Source: Sphingobacteriales bacterium UTBCD1 (lineage in GTDB: Bacteria > Bacteroidota > Bacteroidia > Chitinophagales > Chitinophagaceae). Taken from it: a stretch of DNA of 64,000 nt. Below, piece after piece: positions 8,176-16,035 of this stretch; position 1 is the first letter of the stretch, and each line of letters starts with the position of its first letter. The translations under genes were made by a program, and so were the position numbers. The stretch lies in the NCBI GenBank assembly GCA_002066995.1, contig MWTC01000016.1, positions 124,001 to 188,000 on the forward strand, written 5' to 3'. The notes under the pieces are model-generated. The model ran no database searches. It was not told where the DNA came from and was given only the letters and a program-made list of their open reading frames with translations.

Positions 8176-8877
8176 ATGAAACGACAGGTTATTCTTTTTT
8201 CACTTTTTCTTGCTGTAGTCACCTTGAGAAGTTCGGCCCAGGGAGATGATTTGTTTACAGTAAACCCCGGTGAAAGAATTGTACAGGCAATACCCAATGC
8301 GGCACAATATTTTTCCAGGAATTTTATATCGGGCCTGGTATGGTTTAAAGACGACAGAATGGGGAGAATTGACCTTAATTATAATTATTTGTATGGTGAA
8401 ATGATGTTCATCAATGAGAAAGGAGATACCCTGGCTGTTGCATCCCCGCAGGATTTTAAGCTCTTTGCATTGGGGAAAGACACTTTTTATTTTGCCGGCA
8501 ATAGTTATTACCACAATCTTGGTGCCTTCGGTAAATTACGGCTTGCCGAAAAGACGGTTTTCGGTATAACTGATGTGAAAAAGATCGGCGCCATGGGAGT
8601 GGAAACTTCTGCAGTATCTATTGACCAGTTCAGGCAGGTTCAACAAGCATCAACCGGGATGAAAGATCTTGTCGTGCAGGAAAAAACCATAATGAAAAAG
8701 GTAACCGAATTTTATATCAGCGCTAAGGAGGATGTTTTTGTACCTGCTACCAAAAAGAATATTGAAAAAATGCTGGGCGGTAGAGAATCATTAGTGTTAA
8801 AAAAATACCTGGACTCCAACAAGGTGAACTTTTATAAAAAGGAAGACCTTATAGCATTGCTCACTTCCATTCAGTGA
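8176..8877 (+). CDS. Secreted protein of unknown function
   Basis: A 233-residue protein with a signal peptide (hydrophobic core of residues 5-17, cleavage likely after SSAQG). The body has beta-rich stretches (GRIDLNYNYLYGEMMFINEK and DTFYFAGNSYYHNLG), then a helical C-terminus. No family is recognised. It is probably periplasmic or surface-exposed. It follows mazG by 41 bases and ends 26 bases before glyS, whose own promoter-like box lies in that gap, so co-transcription with glyS is not required. Confidence 0.7.
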   Translation: MKRQVILFSLFLAVVTLRSSAQGDDLFTVNPGERIVQAIPNAAQYFSRNFISGLVWFKDDRMGRIDLNYNYLYGEMMFINEKGDTLAVASPQDFKLFALGKDTFYFAGNSYYHNLGAFGKLRLAEKTVFGITDVKKIGAMGVETSAVSIDQFRQVQQASTGMKDLVVQEKTIMKKVTEFYISAKEDVFVPATKKNIEKMLGGRESLVLKKYLDSNKVNFYKKEDLIALLTSIQ

Positions 8878-8888
8878 TATTTCTTCTT

Positions 8889-8896
8889 TACCTTTG
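8889..8896 (+). promoter_or_regulatory. -7 promoter box of glyS
   Basis: TACCTTTG matches TAnnTTTG and ends only seven bases before the glyS ATG at 8904, so the transcript would have almost no leader. It also excludes the upstream in-frame GTG at 8874 as start. Confidence 0.45.
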
Positions 8897-8903
8897 CCGC
8901 CTT

Positions 8904-10388
8904 ATGGCAAATGATAGTAAAACGACATCTAAAGCAGGGAGATTTCAGGATATTATCTCTCATTGCAAAGAGTACGGCTTTGTATTTCCCGGCAGTGAGA
9001 TCTATGACGGGCTGCAGGCAGTTTATGATTATGGCCAGTGGGGCAGTGAGCTGAAAAAAAACATAAAAGACCATTGGTGGAAAAGCATGACGCAGATGCA
9101 TGAAAATATCGTGGGTATTGACGCGGCCATCTTTATGCACCCGACCACCTGGAAAGCATCCGGGCATATTGATAATTTCAATGACCCGATGATTGACAAC
9201 AAAGACAGCAAGAAAAGATACCGGGTGGATCACCTGATAGAGGGTTATGCTGAAAAATTGTATGCGGAAAATAAAACGCAGGAAGCAGAGGAAGTATTGG
9301 AAGAAATGAACTCCTTGCTGGCAAAAGATGATTTTGAAGGATTGAAAAAACTCATCGTTGATCATAAAATAAAATGTCCTATCAGCGGTACAAGTAACTG
9401 GACCGACATACGCCAGTTCAATCTGATGTTCTCCACGCAAATGGGAAGCGTGGCAGGAGAGGAAGGGGAAGGTATTGTTTATTTAAGGCCTGAAACAGCC
9501 CAGGGAATATTTGTCAATTTTCTGAATGTGCAAAAGAGCGGGAGAATGAAAATCCCTTTTGGCATAGCCCAGATCGGAAAGGCATTCCGCAATGAGATCG
9601 TTGCACGACAATTTATTTTCCGCATGAGGGAATTTGAACAGATGGAAATGCAGTTCTTCATTCGCCCCGGCACACAAAAGGAATGGTATGAGAGATGGAA
9701 AGAGACCCGGATGAACTGGCACCTGAGCCTCGGTATTGCAAAAGAAAGATATCGCTTTCATAATCATGTGAAACTGGCGCACTATGCCGATGCCGCCTGC
9801 GATATAGAATATGAATTCCCGATCGGATTCAAGGAAGTGGAAGGTATTCATTCCCGCACCGATTTCGATCTGAAGAATCACCAGGAGTACAGTAAAAAGA
9901 AAATGCAGTATTTCGATAATGATATTGACCCTGCCACCGGAAAACCCTATGGAAATTATATTCCGTATGTCATCGAAACTTCCATTGGCCTTGACCGGAT
10001 GTTTTTATTAGTGATGAGTGAAGCATATACCGAAGAAGATCTTTCTACGGCAGAAAAGCAGGACAGCAGGGTAGTGTTGAAATTCCCGCCTTCCTTAGCT
10101 CCGGTGAAGTTGGCGGTACTGCCCCTGGTAAAAAAAGACGGGCTTCCTGAGATTGCCCGAAAAATTATGGATGACTGCAAAGCTTCTTTCCGTTGTTTTT
10201 ATGAAGAGAAGGATACCATCGGAAAACGATACAGGAGGATGGATGCCATCGGCACTCCTTTCTGCGTCACGGTGGATCAGCAGACCAAGGAAGATAATAC
10301 GGTCACTATCCGGTACAGGGATACGATGCAACAGGAAAGAATTCATCTAAATAAAATCAAAGAGATCATTTTGCAGAGCATAGGATAG
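8904..10388 (+). CDS. glyS: Glycyl-tRNA synthetase (alpha2, eukaryote-like type)
   Basis: A 494-residue class II aminoacyl-tRNA synthetase joining glycine to tRNA-Gly. The start region has SHCKEYGFVFPGSEIYDGLQ. Motif 2 follows RPETAQGIFVNF near 195, with FRNEIVARQFIFRMREFEQME, and motif 3 is ETSIGLDRMF near 360. The C-terminal anticodon-binding domain starts at about 390 (VKLAVLPLVKK). This is the single-chain dimeric form, not the GlyQ/GlyS tetramer. The ATG at 8904 is chosen because a promoter box (8889-8896) lies between it and the in-frame GTG at 8874. The gene ends one base from the convergent corrinoid operon. Confidence 0.97.
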   Translation: MANDSKTTSKAGRFQDIISHCKEYGFVFPGSEIYDGLQAVYDYGQWGSELKKNIKDHWWKSMTQMHENIVGIDAAIFMHPTTWKASGHIDNFNDPMIDNKDSKKRYRVDHLIEGYAEKLYAENKTQEAEEVLEEMNSLLAKDDFEGLKKLIVDHKIKCPISGTSNWTDIRQFNLMFSTQMGSVAGEEGEGIVYLRPETAQGIFVNFLNVQKSGRMKIPFGIAQIGKAFRNEIVARQFIFRMREFEQMEMQFFIRPGTQKEWYERWKETRMNWHLSLGIAKERYRFHNHVKLAHYADAACDIEYEFPIGFKEVEGIHSRTDFDLKNHQEYSKKKMQYFDNDIDPATGKPYGNYIPYVIETSIGLDRMFLLVMSEAYTEEDLSTAEKQDSRVVLKFPPSLAPVKLAVLPLVKKDGLPEIARKIMDDCKASFRCFYEEKDTIGKRYRRMDAIGTPFCVTVDQQTKEDNTVTIRYRDTMQQERIHLNKIKEIILQSIG

Positions 10389-10389
10389 C

Positions 10390-11091
10390 TCAGGCCGGAT
10401 TACTTTTTTTGTTTCTGTAAATGCAATTAGCCATTTCGCAGATTGAGCAGGCATAATTTTTTCTCCGTACATTATTGCCGATGCCAATAATTCCGCTTAC
10501 GGATTTTACGGGATTCATCAATGAATGATCGGAAAGGGTAATACCGCAAAAACGGGGAGGCAAAAGAGAAAATAGTTTCTGCTGCTCACTGATATTCCAG
10601 CCGCAATAACCCGGGCTATACCTGTTGGTGATGAAAAGATTTTTTAGAGCTATCTTTTTTTCAAGATCATCCTGCATCTTGTCCATCGCTGCTTCTACGA
10701 TCTGCGATCCGGTAATATCCATAATATACCCTTCTACTCCATCCCCCCGGGCTATCAGTTTGTCGGCTTGTTCTCCAATACCGCTTCCTGCTGTGCAGGC
10801 GAATAAGGCTACAGAGTCTGACTTTTTAATTTGATTACAAATTATTTTTTTTATACTGAACTCCCTATCGAGAATATGTAAACTGTAATCAGCAGGTTCG
10901 AAATGAATGTTATCATAAATAACGTATCCGCCTTTTATTTGACATAAGTCCCCGGCCTGTTGCAACGTTTCTTCAATTAATGTTCTGACATACCCGGGCG
11001 AGTTGCCGGGTTCATACCCGATAAACATTTCAATGGCTTCAGGTGTTACATCGAGTTCGTTAACACGGAAAGTATATTCATTTAATTCCAT
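10390..11091 (-). CDS. Stand-alone MetH-type reactivation (B12 activation) domain protein
   Basis: A 233-residue protein matching the C-terminal activation domain of cobalamin-dependent methionine synthase, which binds S-adenosylmethionine and remethylates oxidised cob(II)alamin. The signature RYSPGYCGW is at 157-165, followed by SVSGIIGIG at 197-205, as in the short free-standing versions found in bacteria with split MetH. The tail adds C215-x2-C218-x4-C223, a three-cysteine cluster absent from the E. coli MetH domain; it may bind a metal or iron-sulfur centre (inference). It is the last gene of a four-gene minus-strand operon and overlaps its upstream neighbour by 14 bases. Confidence 0.85.
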   Translation of the reverse strand: MELNEYTFRVNELDVTPEAIEMFIGYEPGNSPGYVRTLIEETLQQAGDLCQIKGGYVIYDNIHFEPADYSLHILDREFSIKKIICNQIKKSDSVALFACTAGSGIGEQADKLIARGDGVEGYIMDITGSQIVEAAMDKMQDDLEKKIALKNLFITNRYSPGYCGWNISEQQKLFSLLPPRFCGITLSDHSLMNPVKSVSGIIGIGNNVRRKNYACSICEMANCIYRNKKSNPA

Positions 11092-12016
11092 GTCTTCTGT
11101 TTTTTACAATAGCGGCAATTTGACGGATATGCTCGGGTGTAGTGCCGCAACAACCACCGATAATATTTGCGCCGGCATTGATTACCGATATGGAAATTTC
11201 CGCCATATACTCCGGGCTCTCGGTATAAATTATTTTCCCTTGTTCCGGATCTTTACCGGATGATTCATCCGGATTTTCTTTTCTGAATATGGGTATTCCG
11301 GCATTCGGTTGTATCATCAGTGGGATGTTTCCATCATATTTCCTGATTTCTTTTACAAGGTCCGGCATGTCTGCTATACCTCTGCCACAATTGACGCCAA
11401 TGATGTCAGCGCCTGATGACACCAGTTCTCTTACCATATCTTCCGGAGAAACACCCATCATGGTATGAAAAGCATTTTTTGCAGATTTATCAAAAGTCAT
11501 GGTACAGATGATCTCGCAATCTGTACTCTCCCGTACTGCCCGTACCGCTATGCAGGCTTCGTTCAGGTCGGTCATGGTTTCTATGATGATGGCATCGGCA
11601 CCTCCTTCCTTCAGTGCAATGGCTTGTTCTGAAAAAGTTTCGGTTAATTCAGCCGGGGAAACTTCATCCATCATGATAAATTTTCCAGACGGTCCGATGG
11701 ACCCCAATACGTAATGATTATTTCCGGCAGCTTTTCGGGATAGTTGGGCCGCTTTTTTATTTAGCTCCGATAAACGCCTTTCAAGACCATATTCAGCAAG
11801 CCGGAAGCGATTGCCGCCAAAACTGTTCGTTTCGATCATATCTGAGCCGGCATTGATATAGCTTTCTGCTATTTCGTATATCTCTTTACCATGGGTTATG
11901 TTCCATAATTCCGGGCATTCCCCTGTTTTTAGTCCCTTTGATTGTAACTGTGTTCCCCAGGCGCCATCGCTTACCAATATTTCACCCGATTTTATCCTGT
12001 CTGTTATCTTTATCAT
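11078..12016 (-). CDS. Homocysteine S-methyltransferase (MetH N-terminal module as a separate protein)
   Basis: A 312-residue TIM-barrel homocysteine methyltransferase (Pfam S-methyl_trans type). The zinc cysteines are visible: C210 in GVNCGRG and C289-C290 in GGCCGTTPEHI. The N-terminal VSDGAWGTQLQ motif and ETNSFGGNR are also typical. It corresponds to the first module of MetH only; the pterin-binding, cobalamin-binding and activation modules are not fused to it. It lies directly downstream of a corrinoid-binding protein gene and overlaps the reactivation protein gene, so the expected reaction is methyl transfer from the corrinoid protein to homocysteine, forming methionine (inference from family and context). 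Confidence 0.88.
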   Translation of the reverse strand: MIKITDRIKSGEILVSDGAWGTQLQSKGLKTGECPELWNITHGKEIYEIAESYINAGSDMIETNSFGGNRFRLAEYGLERRLSELNKKAAQLSRKAAGNNHYVLGSIGPSGKFIMMDEVSPAELTETFSEQAIALKEGGADAIIIETMTDLNEACIAVRAVRESTDCEIICTMTFDKSAKNAFHTMMGVSPEDMVRELVSSGADIIGVNCGRGIADMPDLVKEIRKYDGNIPLMIQPNAGIPIFRKENPDESSGKDPEQGKIIYTESPEYMAEISISVINAGANIIGGCCGTTPEHIRQIAAIVKNRRHGIK

Positions 12017-12034
12017 TACATTACAAGCTTTTTG

Positions 12035-12700
12035 TCAGGATAATTGTTTCAGGTAAACGACGGCAGCCTGCGGATCAGCAGCGTAAAAATCAGCACCTGC
12101 ATTATCACAAAACTCCTGGTTGACCGGAGCGCCGCCGATGATTATTCTCAATTGAGGAAATTCTTCTTTTAATGCCCGTATAGTGTCAGCCATATGTATC
12201 ATTGTTGTTGTGAGTAAGGCCGATAAGCCAACCACACAATCAGGATGTTTATGAACTGCCTGAACAAATTTTTCTTTCCTCACATCTTTGCCGAGATTGA
12301 TGACTTCCCATCCACTGCCTTCGATCATCATGGCGGCTAAATTTTTTCCTATTTCATGCAGATCGCCGGTGACGGTGCCAATGATGAACACACCTCTCCT
12401 CTTCGTTTCTCCCGATTGGAAAAATGGTTTCAGGTGTTCCATGGCAACACTCATCGCTTTGGCGGACATCAGCATTTGAGGAACGAAGATCTTGTGCTCG
12501 GAAAATTTTTTACCTACTTTATCCATAGCCCGGATAAATCCGTTTTGCAGAATGTCATCGGGAGATATTCCCTGTTTCACTGCCCATTGTGTTAATTCAT
12601 CAGCTCCATCCTGGTCTTTCATTTCCGGCGGGTACGGAGAAGATCTGTTTATTTTCCCTTCTTCCACACAATGAGCAATTTTATCAAGAAGTGATTCCAT
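12035..12700 (-). CDS. Corrinoid (B12)-binding methyl-carrier protein
   Basis: A 221-residue protein with the two-part architecture of methyltransferase corrinoid proteins: a helical cap (about residues 35-95) and a Rossmann-like cobalamin domain (about 102-221). The base-off/His-on motif D113-L-H115-E-I-G118 lies in GTVTGDLHEIGKNL; SALLTTTM and IIIGGAPVNQEF complete the signature. It resembles MtbC/MtaC and the stand-alone cobalamin modules of O-demethylases. The gene lies between a UroD-type methyltransferase (11 bases upstream) and a homocysteine methyltransferase (18 bases downstream), as expected for the carrier between the two enzymes. Confidence 0.92.
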   Translation of the reverse strand: MESLLDKIAHCVEEGKINRSSPYPPEMKDQDGADELTQWAVKQGISPDDILQNGFIRAMDKVGKKFSEHKIFVPQMLMSAKAMSVAMEHLKPFFQSGETKRRGVFIIGTVTGDLHEIGKNLAAMMIEGSGWEVINLGKDVRKEKFVQAVHKHPDCVVGLSALLTTTMIHMADTIRALKEEFPQLRIIIGGAPVNQEFCDNAGADFYAADPQAAVVYLKQLS

Positions 12701-12711
12701 TTTAATACTAT

Positions 12712-13893
12712 TTAATCATACCGGCCGTTTTCAATTCCCAAACGGCCCAATAGTTCAAGATTGGCCGGGTCAGTCCGGGGAGAAACCGAACAGGCAGTAC
12801 TTAAAATATAACCACCACCGGCTTTGGCAATATTCAATCTTTTCATAACGGCATTCCGGATGATTTCTTCATTGCCATTAAGAAGTTCGTTTACTGCATC
12901 AATGTTTCCTTTTATAAATACTTTTCCTTTGGTCTGTGCAATGGCGTTTTCGAATTCAACTGTACCCAGCGGCGGAGGATCGAGGGTATCAATGCCATTG
13001 GTGCCTGTATCCATCATAAGATCCAGGCGGTCACCGATCCCGCCACAGGTATGAGTATAAACAGGGATGTCGCTTTTTTCTTTGATACCCCGGATCACTT
13101 TTTTTTCATAAGGCATCACAAATTCTTCATATTGCTCTCTGGAAAGAAATCCGCTTCCGGCAAATGCCGAGGAAATCAAAACTGCATCTGCTCCACTTTG
13201 CGCTTCTGATATTCCAAGATGAATAGTGCCTTGCGTAAGTGCTTCAAGGCAGGCATGTATTTTACCGGGATCCATTAACAACGCCATCAAAGCTTCTTCA
13301 TAATTCAACAGTTCCAGTAACTGGGAAAAAGGGCTATACACTTCTCCGTGAACTGAAACAGCGCCATTGGTTTTTTCGATAACTTTTTTGATTGTGTCGT
13401 TTATATATTCCGGGAAAAAATTAACCCCGGACCTTTCTTCACCGCTGAAATCCCAGGTAAAAGGATAATTGATACCGGATATCTGCCATGGATCAATATA
13501 ATAGAGTTTCTCCGGTTCAATTTCTGATAATTCAGGATGGTACACAGTTCCGTCAGCCTGGTAGTAATGCGGGTTGTCATCAGCGGGGAATTTAGTATAG
13601 CAACCGTTTTTCCATCGTACACAGATCTCGTCATTTTGTTCTTCAATATTTTCAACGTATTTTTTCCAGTCAGGGGGCCGGCCGTGCAGGTTTACTAATA
13701 TGCCATCAAAATTATACCGGCGCTGAAGAGCAATTAATGCATCAGCAAACCCTTCGGATGTGAACCAAATTGTTAAACGGTCAATCCCGCTATACAGAAA
13801 ATAGTGGCCAATGGACAACTGACACATTACCGGTACACGGTCGGGTTGCCCACAGTGCATAGCTATGTCCATCCTTTTTTTACCTGTCATCAT
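12712..13893 (-). CDS. Uroporphyrinogen decarboxylase-family methyltransferase (MtaA/MtbA/CmuA-like)
   Basis: A 393-residue UroD-superfamily protein. The zinc motif of cobalamin methyltransferases is visible: H281-x-C283 (YTHTCGG) and C368 (ILSTACSV), the H-x-C-Xn-C pattern that activates thiol or hydroxyl groups in MtaA/MtbA. True uroporphyrinogen decarboxylase lacks this and has a different Asp/Arg-rich N-terminus. It heads the minus-strand operon with a corrinoid protein 11 bases downstream. Two roles fit: it may load the corrinoid from an unknown methyl donor (O-, N- or S-methyl compound), or it may remove methyl groups from it. The donor cannot be read from sequence. The start is ATG 13893; a second ATG follows at once. 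Confidence 0.87.
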   Translation of the reverse strand: MMTGKKRMDIAMHCGQPDRVPVMCQLSIGHYFLYSGIDRLTIWFTSEGFADALIALQRRYNFDGILVNLHGRPPDWKKYVENIEEQNDEICVRWKNGCYTKFPADDNPHYYQADGTVYHPELSEIEPEKLYYIDPWQISGINYPFTWDFSGEERSGVNFFPEYINDTIKKVIEKTNGAVSVHGEVYSPFSQLLELLNYEEALMALLMDPGKIHACLEALTQGTIHLGISEAQSGADAVLISSAFAGSGFLSREQYEEFVMPYEKKVIRGIKEKSDIPVYTHTCGGIGDRLDLMMDTGTNGIDTLDPPPLGTVEFENAIAQTKGKVFIKGNIDAVNELLNGNEEIIRNAVMKRLNIAKAGGGYILSTACSVSPRTDPANLELLGRLGIENGRYD

Positions 13894-13987
13894 TTACCGG
13901 AAATAAGATGAACTAAAATAAGGAATATGAATAATAAATTTCCTGTGTTTAATCAGTTTTAATAAATACAATGAGCCTGTTTTGCCA

Positions 13988-14488
13988 TTATTTTGATTTC
14001 CCGTTTTTCTCTCTCTTTTCGGATAGTGAAATCGGGTAGGCCGTTTCAAATTTTATTTCCGTCATCACAAAACCGCTTTGTACCGTGCCGATGTTGGAAA
14101 GTTTGGCCAGTTTATTTACAATGAAATTCTGGTATTCATTGATGTCTTTGACCACTATCTTCAACAGGTAGTCATATACTCCGGTCATGTGATAGCATTC
14201 CATCACTTCCCCGAATTTCACGATATCTTTTTCAAATGCTTTCAGCATGGGATGCGAGTGTTCTTTCAACTGAACATTGGTAAATGCCACCAGGCCTTTG
14301 TCAATTTTATTCCTGTCCAATACTGCCACATAGCGTTGTATGTATCCCTGCTGTTCCAACCGCCTGATCCGTTCATAAATGGGCGTAATGGTCTTACCCA
14401 GTTTGTCAGCGATCTCCTTGTTGGTAAGCCGGGCGTCATTTTGCAATAACATGAGGATCCGGGTATCAGTCAGGTCAAGCGGGTTCAT
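13988..14488 (-). CDS. Lrp/AsnC family transcriptional regulator
   Basis: A 166-residue feast/famine regulator. The N-terminal winged helix-turn-helix spans about 1-60 (TDTRILMLLQNDARLTNKEI, then LGKTITPIYERIRRLEQQGYI), followed by the RAM ligand-binding domain (about 65-150, with MECYHMTGVYDYLLKIVVKD). Members sense amino acids and often control neighbouring genes. It is divergent from a Cys/Met PLP enzyme gene and lies 94 bases upstream of the corrinoid operon on the same strand. Two perfect inverted repeats in the divergent gap (14507-14522 and 14572-14599) are candidate operators. Methionine or a relative as effector is inference. Confidence 0.92.
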   Translation of the reverse strand: MNPLDLTDTRILMLLQNDARLTNKEIADKLGKTITPIYERIRRLEQQGYIQRYVAVLDRNKIDKGLVAFTNVQLKEHSHPMLKAFEKDIVKFGEVMECYHMTGVYDYLLKIVVKDINEYQNFIVNKLAKLSNIGTVQSGFVMTEIKFETAYPISLSEKREKNGKSK

Positions 14489-14506
14489 AAAAGATTTTTT
14501 TTCTGA

Positions 14507-14522
14507 TCATGAAAGTTCATGA
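14507..14522. promoter_or_regulatory. Perfect palindrome upstream of the Lrp-type regulator gene (candidate operator)
   Basis: TCATGAA and TTCATGA form a perfect 7-base inverted repeat around a two-base centre, 18 bases upstream of the regulator's ATG. Its position suits autoregulation; direct evidence is lacking. Confidence 0.4.
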
Positions 14523-14571
14523 CTGTTGTTTTAGTTTATATTTTCAGAATAGTATATAAAATTAGATTTAT

Positions 14572-14599
14572 TTTCTAATAATTTAAAAATCATTAGAAA
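14572..14599. promoter_or_regulatory. AT-rich inverted repeat in the regulator/PLP enzyme gap (candidate Lrp operator)
   Basis: TTTCTAAT and ATTAGAAA are perfect 8-base arms separated by 12 AT-rich bases. Lrp-family proteins favour AT-rich, imperfectly palindromic sites. The repeat ends 42 bases before the ATG of the PLP enzyme gene. Confidence 0.45.
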
Positions 14600-14641
14600 T
14601 ATTATCTGAAATTATAAAATTTGCTTTCTAAAATAATTTTT

Positions 14642-15925
14642 ATGGACCGTTCTCATTTTTCTCCTGAAACGCAGATGCTGGGATATGGTTATGAGCCCGC
14701 ATTAAGTGAAGGCTCTGTAAAATGCCCCATCTTCCAGACCTCTACTTTTGTTTTTCACAGCGCCGAAGAAGGGAAGTCATTTTTTGAAATGGCTTATGGC
14801 CGCCCGGGTCATGAAGGTGAAGTGCCGGGATTGATCTATTCCCGTATCAATAATCCCGGTATGGAGATACTGGAGGAGCGTTTGAAATTATGGGACGGCG
14901 GAGAAGCTTGTGCAGCCTTTTCCAGCGGCATGAGCGCAATTGCCACCACCTTGTTCACCTTCCTTTCGCCGGGAGATGTTCTATTGTACAGTAACCCGGT
15001 GTATGGAGGAACGCATAAATTCATAAACAATATCCTTACGCAGTTCGGGATAGAAGTGATCGGTTTTCGTGCAGGCCAGAGTAAAAAAGAAGTGGAAGAA
15101 ATATTAGTTCAAAGCGGTCATGCAGGAAAATTGAAAATGATCTATGTGGAAACACCGGCCAATCCGACCAACGACCTGATTGATATTGCCCTGTGCAGTG
15201 AAATTGCAAAGAAATATTCTGATGTTGAAAAGAATGTGCTGGTAGCTGTTGACAATACCTACATGGGTCCGCTGTGGCAGCACCCGTTAAAACATGGTGC
15301 TGATTTGGTTCTGTATTCGGCAACAAAATATATCGGCGGCCATAGTGATGTAATTGCAGGCGCTGCGGTGGGTTCAGGTGAATTGATCAGCAAAATAAAA
15401 AAGACAAGAACTTTCTTCGGAACTATGATAGATCCGCATACCAGCTGGTTATTGCTGCGCAGCCTGGAAACGCTGAAACTTCGTATGGAAGCTGCGGAAA
15501 TGAATGCAGAAAAAGTGGCGGACTTTCTTTCAGCTCATCCGAAAGTGGAAAAGATATATTACCTCGGCTATACAGGGAAGAATAATCCTGTGCAGCAGGA
15601 CATTTATGAAAAGCAATACCTGAGTAATGGAGCTATGTTGAGTTTTGATATTTTGGGCGGAGAAAAACAAGCTTTTACATTTTTAAATAATCTCAGGCAT
15701 ATCAAGTTGGCGGTAAGCCTGGGTGGCACGGAGAGCCTTGCGGAACATCCGGCTACCATGACCCATGTGGATATTCCTGATGAAGAAAAAGAACTTTATC
15801 ATATCAACCCGAAGATGATCCGGCTTTCCATTGGTGTAGAAAATTATCAGGATCTTATATGGGATATCAGCCAGGCGTTGGAAAAAGTTCAGGCGCCTCT
15901 GGCCAAACCTGCAGAATTTATTTGA
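14642..15925 (+). CDS. Cys/Met metabolism PLP-dependent enzyme (cystathionine gamma-synthase/lyase or methionine gamma-lyase family)
   Basis: A 427-residue PLP enzyme of the gamma-elimination/replacement family. The Schiff-base lysine is K229 in LYSATKYIGGHSDVIAG; Y121 in YGGTHKF and the SSGMSAI phosphate-binding loop are also present. At the position of the cysteine that marks classical methionine gamma-lyases (YGCT) this protein has glycine (YGGT), which fits cystathionine gamma-synthase or lyase better; the exact reaction is therefore open. The ATG at 14642 is used; a TTG at 14621 would add seven residues. It is divergent from the Lrp-type regulator and 110 bases upstream of the PFOR gene, which could consume its 2-oxobutyrate or pyruvate. 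Confidence 0.88.
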   Translation: MDRSHFSPETQMLGYGYEPALSEGSVKCPIFQTSTFVFHSAEEGKSFFEMAYGRPGHEGEVPGLIYSRINNPGMEILEERLKLWDGGEACAAFSSGMSAIATTLFTFLSPGDVLLYSNPVYGGTHKFINNILTQFGIEVIGFRAGQSKKEVEEILVQSGHAGKLKMIYVETPANPTNDLIDIALCSEIAKKYSDVEKNVLVAVDNTYMGPLWQHPLKHGADLVLYSATKYIGGHSDVIAGAAVGSGELISKIKKTRTFFGTMIDPHTSWLLLRSLETLKLRMEAAEMNAEKVADFLSAHPKVEKIYYLGYTGKNNPVQQDIYEKQYLSNGAMLSFDILGGEKQAFTFLNNLRHIKLAVSLGGTESLAEHPATMTHVDIPDEEKELYHINPKMIRLSIGVENYQDLIWDISQALEKVQAPLAKPAEFI

Positions 15926-16035
15926 AAAATAATGATGAACCTGTACAATCAGACTTAAACCTGACTTTTATCATGTTTTAAGTGAAGACATTCCGGGAAA
16001 TTTCGGTTTAATTGTTTACTTAAAATTGGACTGAA

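Noticed and set aside
8871-9440. 189-codon open frame antisense to glyS
   Set aside because: Its sequence is the reverse shadow of the strongly conserved glycyl-tRNA synthetase.
13894-13987. Cobalamin or SAM riboswitch upstream of the corrinoid operon
   Set aside because: The gap is only 94 bases, AT-rich, and lacks the B12-box or SAM aptamer pairings.
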